DNA from: Janibacter alkaliphilus
GTDB lineage: Bacteria > Actinomycetota > Actinomycetes > Actinomycetales > Dermatophilaceae
Assembly: GCF_013408565.1 (NCBI RefSeq)
Contig: NZ_JACBZX010000001.1
Coordinates: 2,108,001-2,172,000, forward strand
Length of the DNA: 64,000 nucleotides
Direction: 5' to 3'
Below the pieces are notes generated by a model, which saw only the letters and a list, made by a program, of their open reading frames with translations, was not told the DNA's origin and ran no database searches. Shown here one piece after another: positions 1 to 8,773 of the stretch (the stretch's first letter is position 1; every line of letters starts with the position of its first letter). Made by a program: the position numbers and the translations under genes.

Positions 1-1
1 G

Positions 2-748
2 GAGGTCTTCGCCCCCGGCTTCTCGATGTGGACGATCATCGAGGAGTGCCTCAACCCGCCGGTGGTGTGGGAGCGCGCCCGGGCCGAGGCGGCACCACGG
101 ACGAGCGACGGGCAGGTGGACGTCGAGGCGGGCTTCGCCACGCTGCCGCCCTTCGCCGAGCCGGAGGTCTTCGACTTCCCCGAGGGCATCGGCCCGGTCG
201 AGTGCGTGCACGTCGAGCACGAGGAGGTGCTGCTCATGCCGCGCTGGGTGGAGGCGCAGCGGGTCACCTTCAAGTACGGGCTCGGCGAGGAGATGATCGC
301 CATGCTCCGCCAGCTGCACACCCTCGGCCTGGACTCCACCGACCCCGTGACGGTGAAGGGGGTGCAGGTCAGCCCGCGGGACGTCGTCGCCGCCGTGCTG
401 CCGGACCCGGCCACCATCGGCCCGCGGATGAAGGGCAAGACGTGCGCCGGGCTGCTCGTCACCGGGACCGGCACCGACGGTCGGCCGCGCGAGGTGTACC
501 TCTACCACGTCGTCGACAACGCCGACACGATGCGCGAGGCGGACGCCCAGGCGGTGGTCTGGCAGACCGCGATCAACCCGGTGGTCGCGCTCGAGCTGCT
601 CGCCGCCGGCACCTGGGCCGGCACCGGGGTGCGCGGGCCGGAGTCCTTCGACGCGCGCCCCTTCCTCGAGCTGCTCGCCGCCGACGCGCCGCGCGGCTAC
701 GGCTCGCCGTGGGGCCTGCAGGAGCGCACCCCGAGCACCACCGCATGA
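2..748 (+). CDS. saccharopine dehydrogenase-like oxidoreductase, C-terminal part
   Basis: The gene is cut by the left edge of the window; the reading frame is open from base 2 and ends at 748. The visible 248 residues match the C-terminal half of saccharopine dehydrogenase-like NAD(P) oxidoreductases, with a segment resembling FPEGIGPVECVHVEHEE followed by a beta-rich region and a conserved GKTCAG stretch. The N-terminal Rossmann domain lies outside the window. These proteins usually oxidise lysine-derived or related amino acid substrates. It overlaps the next gene by 4 bp (ATGA), so it is the leading visible member of an operon with a carbon-nitrogen hydrolase, an amidohydrolase and an amino-acid-type permease. 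The exact substrate is not readable from sequence. Confidence 0.8.
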   Translation, partial: EVFAPGFSMWTIIEECLNPPVVWERARAEAAPRTSDGQVDVEAGFATLPPFAEPEVFDFPEGIGPVECVHVEHEEVLLMPRWVEAQRVTFKYGLGEEMIAMLRQLHTLGLDSTDPVTVKGVQVSPRDVVAAVLPDPATIGPRMKGKTCAGLLVTGTGTDGRPREVYLYHVVDNADTMREADAQAVVWQTAINPVVALELLAAGTWAGTGVRGPESFDARPFLELLAADAPRGYGSPWGLQERTPSTTA

Positions 749-1626
749 CCCGCGGGCACGTCAGGAGCCTGCGGCTCGCGCTGTGGCAGTGCGCCCCGGT
801 GCCCCGGGAGCCGGCGACCAACCTCGACCGGCTCCGCACGGTGGCGGGGCGCGCCGCGGAGCAGGGCGCCCAGGTGCTGCTCACGCCGGAGGCGACGCTC
901 ACCGGCTACGACATCGGCGCGCTGGACGACGGGCTCGTCGCCGGTGCCGTGGACCAGGTCGTCGAGGTGGCGCGCGAGACCGGCATCGCGCTCGTCGTCG
1001 GGGTGCTGCGCCGGGACGCGCAGGGTGTCTGGCGCAACTCGGCGGTGCTCGCCCTCCCGGGTGACGACCCGGTGGTCTACGACAAGGCCCACCTCTTCGG
1101 CGACCTCGACCGGTCCCGGTTCGTCGCGGGGGAGCGCACCCACGGCGCCGCGGTCATCGACGGCGTCCCGGTGGCGACCCTGGTCTGCTACGACGTCGAG
1201 CACCCCGAGGCGGTGCGGTCCGCGGTGCTCGACGGCGCCCGGCTGGTGCTCGTGCCCACGGCGAACATGCACCCCTTCGCCGGGGTCAACGACCTGCTCG
1301 TCCCGGCCCGCGCCCTGGAGAACGGGGTGCCGGTCGCCTACGCCAACCACTGCGGCCAGGAAGCGGAGACCCGCTACCTCGGCCGCAGCCTCGTCGCCGG
1401 GCCGGACGGCGCCGTGCTGGCCCGTGCCGGGGGCGCGCAGGAGGAGCTGCTCGTCGTCGACGTCCCGGTCGCCATCCCCGTCGAGGCCGAGGGCACCCCG
1501 GAGCGGGACGCCGCCGACTGGGGCTACCTGCGCGACCGCCGCCCGGAGCTCTACGGGTCGCTGGTGGCCGGTCGCGGCACCGCCGGTCAGGCGACGACGG
1601 ACCACCGACCGAGCGAGGAGAGATGA
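745..1626 (+). CDS. carbon-nitrogen hydrolase (nitrilase superfamily)
   Basis: A 293-residue protein of normal family length. The nitrilase catalytic triad is visible as Glu49 (in LTPEATLTGYD), Lys114 (in YDKAHLF) and Cys148 (in VCYDVEHPE). The family hydrolyses non-peptide C-N bonds in amides, carbamoyl compounds or nitriles. The start ATG overlaps the stop of the upstream saccharopine-dehydrogenase-like gene (ATGA), and the next gene overlaps its stop in the same way. Co-transcription with an amidohydrolase and an APC permease suggests stepwise breakdown of an imported nitrogen compound. The substrate is inference only; deaminated glutarate-type amides are one option because of the lysine-like first gene. 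Confidence 0.88.
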   Translation: MTRGHVRSLRLALWQCAPVPREPATNLDRLRTVAGRAAEQGAQVLLTPEATLTGYDIGALDDGLVAGAVDQVVEVARETGIALVVGVLRRDAQGVWRNSAVLALPGDDPVVYDKAHLFGDLDRSRFVAGERTHGAAVIDGVPVATLVCYDVEHPEAVRSAVLDGARLVLVPTANMHPFAGVNDLLVPARALENGVPVAYANHCGQEAETRYLGRSLVAGPDGAVLARAGGAQEELLVVDVPVAIPVEAEGTPERDAADWGYLRDRRPELYGSLVAGRGTAGQATTDHRPSEER

Positions 1627-3332
1627 TGAGCGACCCGGGCCCGATGCTGCTCACCGGACCGGCCTGGTCGGCCTGCACCGGTGACGTCGACGCGCTCGCC
1701 GTCGCCGACGGTCGGATCGTCGCCACCGGCGACGCGGCCCGCTCCTGGGCCGAGGAGACCGGTGCCGAGGCGGTCGACGTCGCCGGGCTGCTCGTGCCCG
1801 CGCTCGGCGACGGCCACGCCCACCCCCTCTTCGGCGGGCTGGAGGCCGAGGGTCCGCAGGTGCGTCCGTGCACCAGCGTCGCCGAGATCGTCGCCGAGGT
1901 GGCCGCCTACGCCGAGGCCCACCCGGAGCTCGCGGTGATCCGCGGCGCCTCCTACGACGGCAGCCTCGTCGACGGCGGCGCCTTCGACGCGCGCTGGCTC
2001 GACGAGGCGGTGCCCGACCGGCCGGTCGTGCTGCGGGCCTGGGACTACCACACGGTGTGGGTCAACAGCCGCGCCCTGGAGCTCGCCGGGATTACCGCGC
2101 AGACCCCCGACCCGCCGCTGGGCGAGATCGCCCGCCGCGACGACGGCAGCCCGCTGGGCACCCTGCGCGAGTGGGGTGCGGTGGACCTGGTCACCGCCGC
2201 CGTCGGGGAGTGGGAGCTCGAGCCGATGGTCCGGGCGATCGAGCGGGCCGGACAGGCCTACGCGGCGCTGGGGATCACCTGGGTGCAGGACGCCTGGGTG
2301 ACAGAGGTCGAGCTGCCCGCCTGGATCGCCGCCGCCGAGCAGGGTCGGCTGCCGGTGCGCGTCGACCTCGCGCTCTACGCCGACCCGCGCCGCTGGCCGC
2401 AGGACCGGGAGCGGCTGCGCGCGATGCGCCAGCAGGTCCGCGACCTGGCGCACCCGCTGCTGCGCGCCGAGACGGTCAAGCTCTTCGCCGACGGGGTCGT
2501 CGAGAACGCCACCGCCGCGCTGCTGGAGGACTACGAGACGCTCATCGACGGCCGCCCGCCGAGCGACCACGACGGGTGCGGCTGCCCCGGCGACGGCATG
2601 CTCGTCTGGCCCGCCGACCTGCTCGCCGAGGCCGTCGCGGCCGTCGACGCCGACGGCTTCCAGCCGCACATCCACGCCATCGGCGACCGCGCGGTGCGGG
2701 TGGCCCTCGACGCGGTCGAGCACGCCGACCGGGTCAACGGGCGCCGCGACCGGCGGGCGGTGATCGCGCACGTCCAGCTCGTCGACGAGGCCGACCGGGC
2801 CCGCTTCGCCGAGCTCGGGGTGATCGCCAACGCCGAGCCGCTGTGGGCGCAGCTGGACGACCTCATGACTGTGCTCACCGTGCCCCGGCTGGGGGCGGAG
2901 CGGATCGCCCGGCAGTACTGCTTCGCCGACCTCGACGACCGCGGCACCACCCTCAGCGTCGGCTCCGACTGGCCGGTCAGCTCCGCCGACCCCTTCGAGG
3001 GCATGGCGGTGGCCTGCTCCCGGCAGACCGAGCAGCGGCACCCGCCCGGCGGCTGGACACCGGAGCAGCGGCTGCCGGTGGAGACCGCGCTGACCGCGGC
3101 CACGGCCGGGACTGCCTACCAGTCCTTCCGGGCCGCCGGCTGCCTCGACCCCGGCTGCCAGGTCCACGGCGACGACGGGCCCGGCCCGGTGGCCGACCTC
3201 ACCGAGCTGACCCTCGACCCGCGCCGGCTGCCCGACCCGCGGGACATCGACCAGGTCCGGGCCCGCCGCACCTGGCTGGCCGGCCGCCTCATCCACGAGA
3301 GCAGCACCACCGAGCGAAGGGGAGACCCGTGA
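1623..3332 (+). CDS. YtcJ-like amidohydrolase family protein
   Basis: A 569-residue metal-dependent amidohydrolase. A GHAHPLF motif near residue 64 supplies the HxH metal ligands. Further on are the HAIGDRAV motif and an SDWPVSS motif, both typical of the YtcJ/formamidase-like subfamily (amidohydrolase 3). A cysteine-containing insert (DHDGCGCPGDG and a late CLDPGCQVHG) is less usual and may bind metal. ATG at 1623 overlaps the stop of the nitrilase gene; a second ATG follows immediately at 1626. It sits in the operon with the nitrilase and an APC permease, so it likely hydrolyses an amide or ring intermediate of the same pathway. The specific reaction cannot be named. Confidence 0.85.
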   Translation: MMSDPGPMLLTGPAWSACTGDVDALAVADGRIVATGDAARSWAEETGAEAVDVAGLLVPALGDGHAHPLFGGLEAEGPQVRPCTSVAEIVAEVAAYAEAHPELAVIRGASYDGSLVDGGAFDARWLDEAVPDRPVVLRAWDYHTVWVNSRALELAGITAQTPDPPLGEIARRDDGSPLGTLREWGAVDLVTAAVGEWELEPMVRAIERAGQAYAALGITWVQDAWVTEVELPAWIAAAEQGRLPVRVDLALYADPRRWPQDRERLRAMRQQVRDLAHPLLRAETVKLFADGVVENATAALLEDYETLIDGRPPSDHDGCGCPGDGMLVWPADLLAEAVAAVDADGFQPHIHAIGDRAVRVALDAVEHADRVNGRRDRRAVIAHVQLVDEADRARFAELGVIANAEPLWAQLDDLMTVLTVPRLGAERIARQYCFADLDDRGTTLSVGSDWPVSSADPFEGMAVACSRQTEQRHPPGGWTPEQRLPVETALTAATAGTAYQSFRAAGCLDPGCQVHGDDGPGPVADLTELTLDPRRLPDPRDIDQVRARRTWLAGRLIHESSTTERRGDP

Positions 3333-4699
3333 CCGATCGCACCGATCCCGGACGTGCCGCCGCCGACCTGGCCTCGCCCCAGGGGGTGACCCTCAAGCGA
3401 GCGCTCGGGCTGCCGGCGCTGGTCCTCTTCGGACTCGCCTACCTCGTCCCGCTGACCGTCTTCACCACCTACGGCATCGTCACCGAGGAGACCGGCGGGC
3501 GGGTGGCGCTGGCCTACTGCGTCACCACGCTGGCGATGGTCTTCACCGCCTTCAGCTACGCCCGGATGGTGCGCGCCTACCCGGTGGCCGGCTCGGCGTA
3601 CACCTACGCGCAGAAGTCCTTCGGCGGGCACGTCGGCTTCCTCACCGGGTGGTCGCTGATGCTCGACTACCTCTTCCTGCCGATGCTCAACTACCTCGTC
3701 ATCGGTATCTACCTCGAGGCGCAGTTCCCGGCGGTGCCGCTGTGGGTGTGGGTGCTGCTGGCGATCGCCCTGGTCACCGTGCTCAACGTCGTCGGGATCA
3801 CGAGCATCGCCCGGGCCAGCTCGATCATCATCGCCGTCCAGGCGGTCTTCATCGTCGTCTTCATCGCCCTGGCGCTGACCGACCTCGGCGGCTCCGGCGA
3901 GCTGGTCAACCCCTTCGTCGGGGACGGCTCGGTGACCGGGGTCGGGCCGGTGCTGGCCGGGGCGGCGATCCTCTGCCTGAGCTTCCTCGGCTTCGACGCG
4001 GTCTCGACGATGGCCGAGGAGGCCACCGACGCCACCCGGGACATCCCGCGGGCCATCCTGCTCGTCACCGTCGGCGGCGGCGCGATGTTCGTCGTCCTCT
4101 CCTCGGTGGCCCAGCTGGCGCTGCCGGCGACGAGCTTCGCCGACCCGGACTCGGCGTCGCTGGACGTCATGGACGCCGTGGCCGGGTCGTGGCTGGGCGA
4201 CTTCTTCACCGCCGCCTACGTCGCCGGCTGCATCGGCAGCGCGCTCACCTCGCAGGCCTCGGTCACCCGGATCATGTTCGTGATGGGGCGCGACGGGGTG
4301 CTGCCCCGGCCGCTGGCCCACCTGGCGGCGCGGTGGCGGACCCCGGTCGTGGCGATCGGACTGGTCTCGGTGGTGTCCCTGCTCGCGACGGTCATCGATC
4401 TCGGGCTGCTCGCCTCGGTGGTCAGCTTCGGCGCGCTCATCGCCTTCTCCGCGGTGAACCTCTCGGTGATCAAGCACTACGCGATCGACGAAGGGCGGCG
4501 CGGCGGCGCCGACCTCGGGCGCTACCTGCTCATGCCGGGCATCGGCTTCGCCATGTCGGTGTGGCTGTGGACCTCGCTGAGCCAGCAGTCGCTGACCACC
4601 GGGCTGATCTGGCTGGCCGTCGGTGTCGTCTACCTCGTGTGGCTGACCCGCGGCTTCCGGCGGCCGCCGCCGGAGATGGACTTCGCCGAGGCGGCGTGA
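3329..4699 (+). CDS. APC family amino acid/amine permease
   Basis: A 456-residue integral membrane protein with about 12 hydrophobic helices, starting after a hydrophilic N-terminus of roughly 25 residues. The FGLAYLVP segment and the SFLGFDAVSTMAEEATDATRD-type loop with conserved acidic residues are characteristic of the amino acid-polyamine-organocation family. The GTG start at 3329 overlaps the amidohydrolase stop (GTGA). Its place at the end of the operon suggests that it imports the substrate of the upstream enzymes. The start is fixed by the overlap; the much longer open frame upstream is antisense-free read-through of GC-rich sequence and not coding. Confidence 0.9.
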   Translation: MTDRTDPGRAAADLASPQGVTLKRALGLPALVLFGLAYLVPLTVFTTYGIVTEETGGRVALAYCVTTLAMVFTAFSYARMVRAYPVAGSAYTYAQKSFGGHVGFLTGWSLMLDYLFLPMLNYLVIGIYLEAQFPAVPLWVWVLLAIALVTVLNVVGITSIARASSIIIAVQAVFIVVFIALALTDLGGSGELVNPFVGDGSVTGVGPVLAGAAILCLSFLGFDAVSTMAEEATDATRDIPRAILLVTVGGGAMFVVLSSVAQLALPATSFADPDSASLDVMDAVAGSWLGDFFTAAYVAGCIGSALTSQASVTRIMFVMGRDGVLPRPLAHLAARWRTPVVAIGLVSVVSLLATVIDLGLLASVVSFGALIAFSAVNLSVIKHYAIDEGRRGGADLGRYLLMPGIGFAMSVWLWTSLSQQSLTTGLIWLAVGVVYLVWLTRGFRRPPPEMDFAEAA

Positions 4700-4734
4700 G
4701 GCATGGTGGGGGCATGAGGCGTGGAGGGGGCACG

Positions 4735-5223
4735 ATGCGTGGGCGCCGGGGCGGTGCGGGCCGCGTCCGGGCCGGTGCCGCGGTGGCGGCGCTGCTCGTC
4801 GTGACCGCGTGCCTGCCAGGGTCGGACGACCCGGACCAGGGGACGACGACGCCCGGCTCGACGACACCAGGGGCATCGACACCGGGCTCGACCACCTCGC
4901 CGCAGACAGGGGGAGACCAGCGCGACCCCGCCGGGGACGACCAGTTCGGCGAGGCGTGCACCGGTGAGGGTGCCTACGAGGTGACCCGGCCGGTCTACCT
5001 GCCGCTCGAGGGAGCCCCGGAGGTCGACGGTGACCTGCCGCTGGCTGCCCTGGCGGCCACCTCGCTGGAGGGCCCGACGGGCCGCGTCCTCGTCCAGGAG
5101 AGGGGCGGTTCTCCCACCGAGGTCGAGGGCGTCGTCGGGCACAGCGCGACGGCCGGGCCGTGGCGGGTCACGATCCGCTCGATCTGCTCCGGGCAGGTGC
5201 GCTTCGACCTGACGCTGGCCTGA
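4735..5223 (+). CDS. putative lipoprotein, function unknown
   Basis: A 162-residue exported protein. After a basic N-terminus (MRGRRGGAGRVR) comes a hydrophobic stretch ending in VVTAC, a plausible lipobox with Cys at about residue 23. A Thr/Pro/Ser/Gly-rich linker follows, then a domain of about 100 residues with two cysteines (EACTGEG, RSICSGQ) that may form a disulfide. A GGAGGGGG ribosome binding site lies just upstream of the ATG at 4735; an in-frame ATG at 4714 is an alternative. No family is recognised. Its last 56 bases overlap the 3' end of the convergent MFS gene. Confidence 0.72.
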   Translation: MRGRRGGAGRVRAGAAVAALLVVTACLPGSDDPDQGTTTPGSTTPGASTPGSTTSPQTGGDQRDPAGDDQFGEACTGEGAYEVTRPVYLPLEGAPEVDGDLPLAALAATSLEGPTGRVLVQERGGSPTEVEGVVGHSATAGPWRVTIRSICSGQVRFDLTLA

Positions 5224-6361
5224 GGCCCGGGTCCTGCTCGGCCCGCGCGCCCGACCGCGACGCCACCAGCACCACCGGCACCGTCGCCAGGCCGAGCAGC
5301 GCTGCGGTCCAGGCACGCTCGCCGCCGACCACCCCACCCAGCCACGTGCCGGCAGCGATCCCCACCTGGTAGGCCACGACGTACGCCCCGGACGCGAGGT
5401 CGCCGCCCGGCCCGGTGAGGCGCACCAGGGTGCCCTGCAGCACCACCGGCAGCGCGGCCATCGGCGCACCCCACAACGGGATGGCGGCGGCCGTCGGTAG
5501 CGCTCCCGGGACGAGGGTCAGCAGCGGGAGCGTGGTGGCCGCGACGACGACCGTCGCGGGCGCCAGGTTCGGACGTCGGTCCAGCCCGACCGAGGCGACC
5601 CGGACACCGACGATCCCGGCGACGCCGAAGGCGGCGAGCAGCCAGGCGTACGTGGTGCCGTCCAGCCCCGCACGCTCGGCGACCAGGCTGAGGAAGGGGT
5701 AGACCGTGTAGGCGGCCAGCACCGCCAGCAGGGTGGCGGCGATCGTCGCGATCACCGGCCCGGTCGCGGCTCGGCGGCTGCCCGAGGCACGCTCGGGGTG
5801 TCCGGCCGACCGGGGTGACGGGTCGTCGGGCAGCAGCCGGGTCAGGGCCAGCGCGACCGCCGCCGCACCCAGCGCCAGCAGCGCCGGGACGACCCGCCAC
5901 CCGAGCAGCTGACCAGCCCAGGTGGCCGCGGGGACCCCGAGCACGGTGGCGGCGCTGGTGCCGTAGAAGACCCGCCCGACGGCGCGGCCGACCTGGTCGC
6001 GGGACGCACCCTCGGCGGCCACGAGCGGGACCGTCGCCCACACGACGACGTGCGCGACGGCGCTCGCGCCCCGGGCAGCGGCGACGACCTCGAGCGTCGG
6101 CGCCACCGCCACGACGACCTGGCTCGCCGACAGCAGCGCCATCGAGGCCACCAGCACCCGCCGCCGGGGCCAGCGCCGCGCCAGCGCCGAGGCAGGCAGG
6201 CCGCAGACGGCCGCCACCGCGGCGTACCAGCCGACGAGCGAGGCCACCCGGCCCGGCGGGACGTGCAGGTCCGCGGCCATCTCGGGCAGCAGACCCACCG
6301 GCACCAGCTCGGCGACGAGGTAGACGAAGAGAGCGGCGGCGAGGGTGACCGACCGGGTCAT
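5168..6361 (-). CDS. MFS transporter
   Basis: A 397-residue membrane protein with about 12 hydrophobic segments beginning at the N-terminus (ALFVYLVAELVPVGLLPEMAADL), the arrangement of DHA1-type drug/sugar efflux major facilitator proteins. A basic ARRWPRRRVL loop between helices 2 and 3 matches the MFS motif A region. Its ATG overlaps the stop of the upstream alpha/beta hydrolase (TGA 6358-6360), so both are transcribed from the MerR-type promoter near 7190. Export of a toxic compound or drug that the MerR protein senses is a reasonable inference. The C-terminal tail is Arg/Ser-rich and overlaps the 3' end of the convergent lipoprotein gene. Confidence 0.87.
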   Translation of the reverse strand: MTRSVTLAAALFVYLVAELVPVGLLPEMAADLHVPPGRVASLVGWYAAVAAVCGLPASALARRWPRRRVLVASMALLSASQVVVAVAPTLEVVAAARGASAVAHVVVWATVPLVAAEGASRDQVGRAVGRVFYGTSAATVLGVPAATWAGQLLGWRVVPALLALGAAAVALALTRLLPDDPSPRSAGHPERASGSRRAATGPVIATIAATLLAVLAAYTVYPFLSLVAERAGLDGTTYAWLLAAFGVAGIVGVRVASVGLDRRPNLAPATVVVAATTLPLLTLVPGALPTAAAIPLWGAPMAALPVVLQGTLVRLTGPGGDLASGAYVVAYQVGIAAGTWLGGVVGGERAWTAALLGLATVPVVLVASRSGARAEQDPGLRPASGRSAPARSRSSGS

Positions 6362-7176
6362 CGGTCGTGCTCGTCGAGGAAGCGCGCGACATGGCCCGCC
6401 CAGACCGCCACCTCGTCCCCGGCGAAGATGTGCCCGGCGTCCGGCAGCTCGACGTGCCGGGCGCCGGGGACGGCCTGCGCCAGCGCGCGGGTGGAGGAGG
6501 GCAGCACGATCCGGTCGGCGCCGGCACCGACGACGAGGGAGGGTTGGCGTACCTGCGCCAGGTCGGCGGCGCTGAGGTCCACCCGCAGGACCAGGTCCAT
6601 GTGGGTGGCCAGCGCGCGGTGGCGACCGGCGCCGTCCGCGACCGTCGCGGCGACCGCGGCGTCGACGTCGTCGATCCCGGCGAGGGCGCCGGGGCTGCCG
6701 CTGCACAGCACGAGCAGCCGGGCCAGGTCCTGCTCCCGGTCGGCGAGGGCGAGGTCCTGGTAGAGCCGGGCGAAGGCGGTGCTCTGCGCGTCCGGCCGGG
6801 CGAAGCCGACCGTGAGCACGAGCGCGGTGATCCGCTCCGGGTGGCGCAGCGCGGCGGTGACCGCGACCGCGCTGCCCAGCGAGACCCCGAGCAGCGGGAA
6901 GCGGTCGTGCCCCTCGGCGACCGTCGCGGCGACGAGGTCGTCGGCCAGCCGGTCCAGGGTCAGCGGCGTCTGCGGGATCTGACCGTCGACGCCGGGGTAG
7001 TCCAGCCCGAGGAGCGTGCGGCCGGGCAGGTGCTCGGCCAGCTCGCCGACGTTCGCCACGATGCCGCCGCCGGCGCCGTGGGCGACAGCCAGCGGCGGAC
7101 CGTCTCCCAGCCGGACGAGCGGGTGAACGGGCTCGGCAGCAGGGGAAGGGGTGCGGGGCGCGGAATGGATCTCCAT
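6358..7176 (-). CDS. alpha/beta hydrolase
   Basis: A 272-residue alpha/beta-fold hydrolase. The nucleophile elbow reads GVSLGSA (G-x-S-x-G) near residue 107, an oxyanion region AHGAGGG lies near residue 34, and the late LPDAGH provides the catalytic His. The start at 7176 (MEIHSAP) is chosen because it lies 7 bases downstream of a -10 box (TAGCGT), giving a leaderless message; an open frame extends further upstream but would cross the operator and the divergent MerR gene. It is the first gene of a two-gene unit with the MFS transporter and is probably controlled by the divergent MerR regulator. The substrate is unknown. Confidence 0.86.
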   Translation of the reverse strand: MEIHSAPRTPSPAAEPVHPLVRLGDGPPLAVAHGAGGGIVANVGELAEHLPGRTLLGLDYPGVDGQIPQTPLTLDRLADDLVAATVAEGHDRFPLLGVSLGSAVAVTAALRHPERITALVLTVGFARPDAQSTAFARLYQDLALADREQDLARLLVLCSGSPGALAGIDDVDAAVAATVADGAGRHRALATHMDLVLRVDLSAADLAQVRQPSLVVGAGADRIVLPSSTRALAQAVPGARHVELPDAGHIFAGDEVAVWAGHVARFLDEHDR

Positions 7177-7183
7177 GTCGCGG

Positions 7184-7215
7184 ACGCTAGGCACTGACAT
7201 GGATGTCAAGGTCAA
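7184..7215 (-). promoter_or_regulatory. MerR-type promoter and operator
   Basis: On the minus strand a -35 box TTGACC (7210-7215) and a -10 box TAGCGT (7184-7189) are separated by 20 bp, longer than the usual 17. Centred in the spacer is the dyad TGACAT-CC-ATGTCA (7195-7208). An over-long spacer holding a dyad is the signature of promoters that MerR regulators untwist. The dyad also covers the ATG of the divergent MerR gene, so binding could autoregulate. Confidence 0.7.
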
Positions 7216-7570
7216 GCCCGAGGCTCCGTTGCTCATCGGCGAGCTCGCGGCCGCCACCGGTGCCTCGCCCCGGTCGCTGCGGCACTACGAGGCGCAGGGG
7301 CTCATCGCCTCGACCCGGCAGGGCAACGGGTATCGCACCTTCGACCCGGAGGTCGTCGGCCAGGTGCGGCGGATCCGTCGGCTGCTGGACGCCGGCTTCA
7401 CGCTGGCCTCCATCGGGGTGCTGCTGCCCTGCCTGGAGGACGACGCCCCGATCGGCATGTGCCCGGCCGTGGCCGAGCAGGTGCGCCGGGCCGTGGGCGA
7501 GCTGGACGAGCAGGCGGCCGACCTCGCCCGCCGGCGCCGCGCCATCGAGCGGCTCGTGGGCGCCGGCTGA
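7199..7570 (+). CDS. MerR family transcriptional regulator
   Basis: A 123-residue regulator. The N-terminal helix-turn-helix begins at LLIGELAAATGASPRSLRHY, followed by the wing containing NGYRTFD and a long dimerisation helix (VRRAVGELDEQAADLARRR). One or two C-terminal cysteines (LPCLED, GMCPA) could take part in sensing. ATG 7199 lies inside the proposed operator; a TTG at 7229, preceded by GAGG, would give a protein beginning exactly at the HTH and is an alternative start. It is divergent from the hydrolase-MFS pair, the classic layout for a MerR activator of a detoxification or efflux operon. Confidence 0.88.
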   Translation: MDVKVKPEAPLLIGELAAATGASPRSLRHYEAQGLIASTRQGNGYRTFDPEVVGQVRRIRRLLDAGFTLASIGVLLPCLEDDAPIGMCPAVAEQVRRAVGELDEQAADLARRRRAIERLVGAG

Positions 7571-7661
7571 GGACGACGAGCACCGCAGGCCCGCGCGCCA
7601 GTACCGCCCCCCGTACACGAGAACCTCTCGCTCACCCGAGAAGCCTTCTCCAGCGAGCGAG

Positions 7662-7686
7662 CCTTTATCGGGTAACCCGATAAAGG
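7662..7686. terminator. bidirectional terminator-like hairpin
   Basis: A perfect inverted repeat with 12-base arms CCTTTATCGGGT and ACCCGATAAAGG around one central base lies between the convergent MerR and threonine aldolase genes. The arms begin and end in CCTTT/AAAGG, so each transcript has a few U or A residues at the stem edge, but no long U tract follows. The position favours a shared terminator; a repressor-binding dyad is less likely because neither neighbour starts here. Confidence 0.65.
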
Positions 7687-7702
7687 GGAGGCGGGTGGGG
7701 TG

Positions 7703-8773
7703 TCAGCGGGAGAGCTCTTCGCGGAGGGCGGCGACGAAGGCGTCGACGTCGCCCTCGGTGGTGTCCCAGGAGCACATCCAGCGGTACTGGTTGGTCGCCT
7801 CGTCCCAGGGGTAGAAGCGGAAGCGCGCCGCCAGCCGGTCGGCCACCTGCGGGTCGAGGATCGGGAAGACCGCGTTCGCCTGGGCCGGGGTGGTCAGGGT
7901 GACCCCGTCGATGTGGCGGACCGCGTCCTCCAGCCGTGCGGCCATGGCGTTCGCCTGCCCGGCGGTGCGCAGGTAGAGGTCGCCGTCGTAGAGCGCGAGC
8001 AGCTGCGCCGAGACGAAGCGCATCTTGCTGGCCAGCTGCATCGACTGCTTGCGCAGCCACGGCAGCCCGCGCACCCGCTCCGGAGACAGGACCACCACCG
8101 CCTCGGCGAGCATGGCGCCGGCCTTGGTCCCGCCGAGCGAGACGAGGTCGACCCCGGCGTCGGTGGTGAAGGCCCGCAGCGGCAGGTCGAGGGCCGCCGC
8201 GGCGTTGGCGATCCGGGCACCGTCGAGGTGCAGCACCCAGCCGCGCTCGTGCACGTGATCGGCGATCGCCCGGATCTCCTCGGGGGAGTAGAGCGTGCCG
8301 ACCTCGGTGGTCTGGGTGATCGAGACGACCCGGACCTGCGGCCAGTGCTCGTCGCCCTCGCGCACCGGCACGGTGCCGATGAGCTCCGGGGTGAGCTTGC
8401 CGTCCGGGGTCGCCACCGCGTGCAGCTTGATCCCGCCCATCCGCTCCGGGGCGGCGGCCTCGTCGACGTGGATGTGCGCGCTGCTGGTGCAGATCACCGA
8501 CTCCCACCGGTCGGTCACCGCCTGCAGGGCGATGACGTTGGCGCCGGTGCCGTTGAGCACCGGCCACGCCTGCGCCTGGTCGCCGAAGTGGCCGCGCACC
8601 ACCTCCTGCAGCCGCTCGGTGTAGACGTCCTCGCCGTAGGCCACCTGGTGCCCGCCGTCGGAAGCGACCAGCGCGGCCAGCACCTCGGGGTGCGTCCCGG
8701 CGTAGTTGTCGCTGGCGAAGCCGCGGACCGAGACGTCGTGCAGGGGGGCGAAGGGGGTGGGATCGCTGCTCAC
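7703..8773 (-). CDS. ltaE: low-specificity L-threonine aldolase
   Basis: A 356-residue PLP fold-type I enzyme that splits L-threonine or allo-threonine into glycine and acetaldehyde. Recognisable elements are FASDNYAGTHPEVL at the N-terminus, the ADHVHERGWVLHLDGARIANA block carrying the PLP-contacting Asp and Arg, and the lysine in SLGGTKAGAM that forms the Schiff base. The GTG start at 8773 overlaps the stop of the upstream DUF6421 gene (GTGA), so the two are co-transcribed. The gene ends just before the 7662-7686 hairpin. Confidence 0.9.
   Translation of the reverse strand: MSSDPTPFAPLHDVSVRGFASDNYAGTHPEVLAALVASDGGHQVAYGEDVYTERLQEVVRGHFGDQAQAWPVLNGTGANVIALQAVTDRWESVICTSSAHIHVDEAAAPERMGGIKLHAVATPDGKLTPELIGTVPVREGDEHWPQVRVVSITQTTEVGTLYSPEEIRAIADHVHERGWVLHLDGARIANAAAALDLPLRAFTTDAGVDLVSLGGTKAGAMLAEAVVVLSPERVRGLPWLRKQSMQLASKMRFVSAQLLALYDGDLYLRTAGQANAMAARLEDAVRHIDGVTLTTPAQANAVFPILDPQVADRLAARFRFYPWDEATNQYRWMCSWDTTEGDVDAFVAALREELSR

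Noticed and set aside
1587-3296. 569-codon antisense frame opposite the amidohydrolase gene
   Set aside because: It mirrors a well-supported gene in GC-rich DNA; its composition is Val/Gly/Arg/Asp-rich without recognisable domains.
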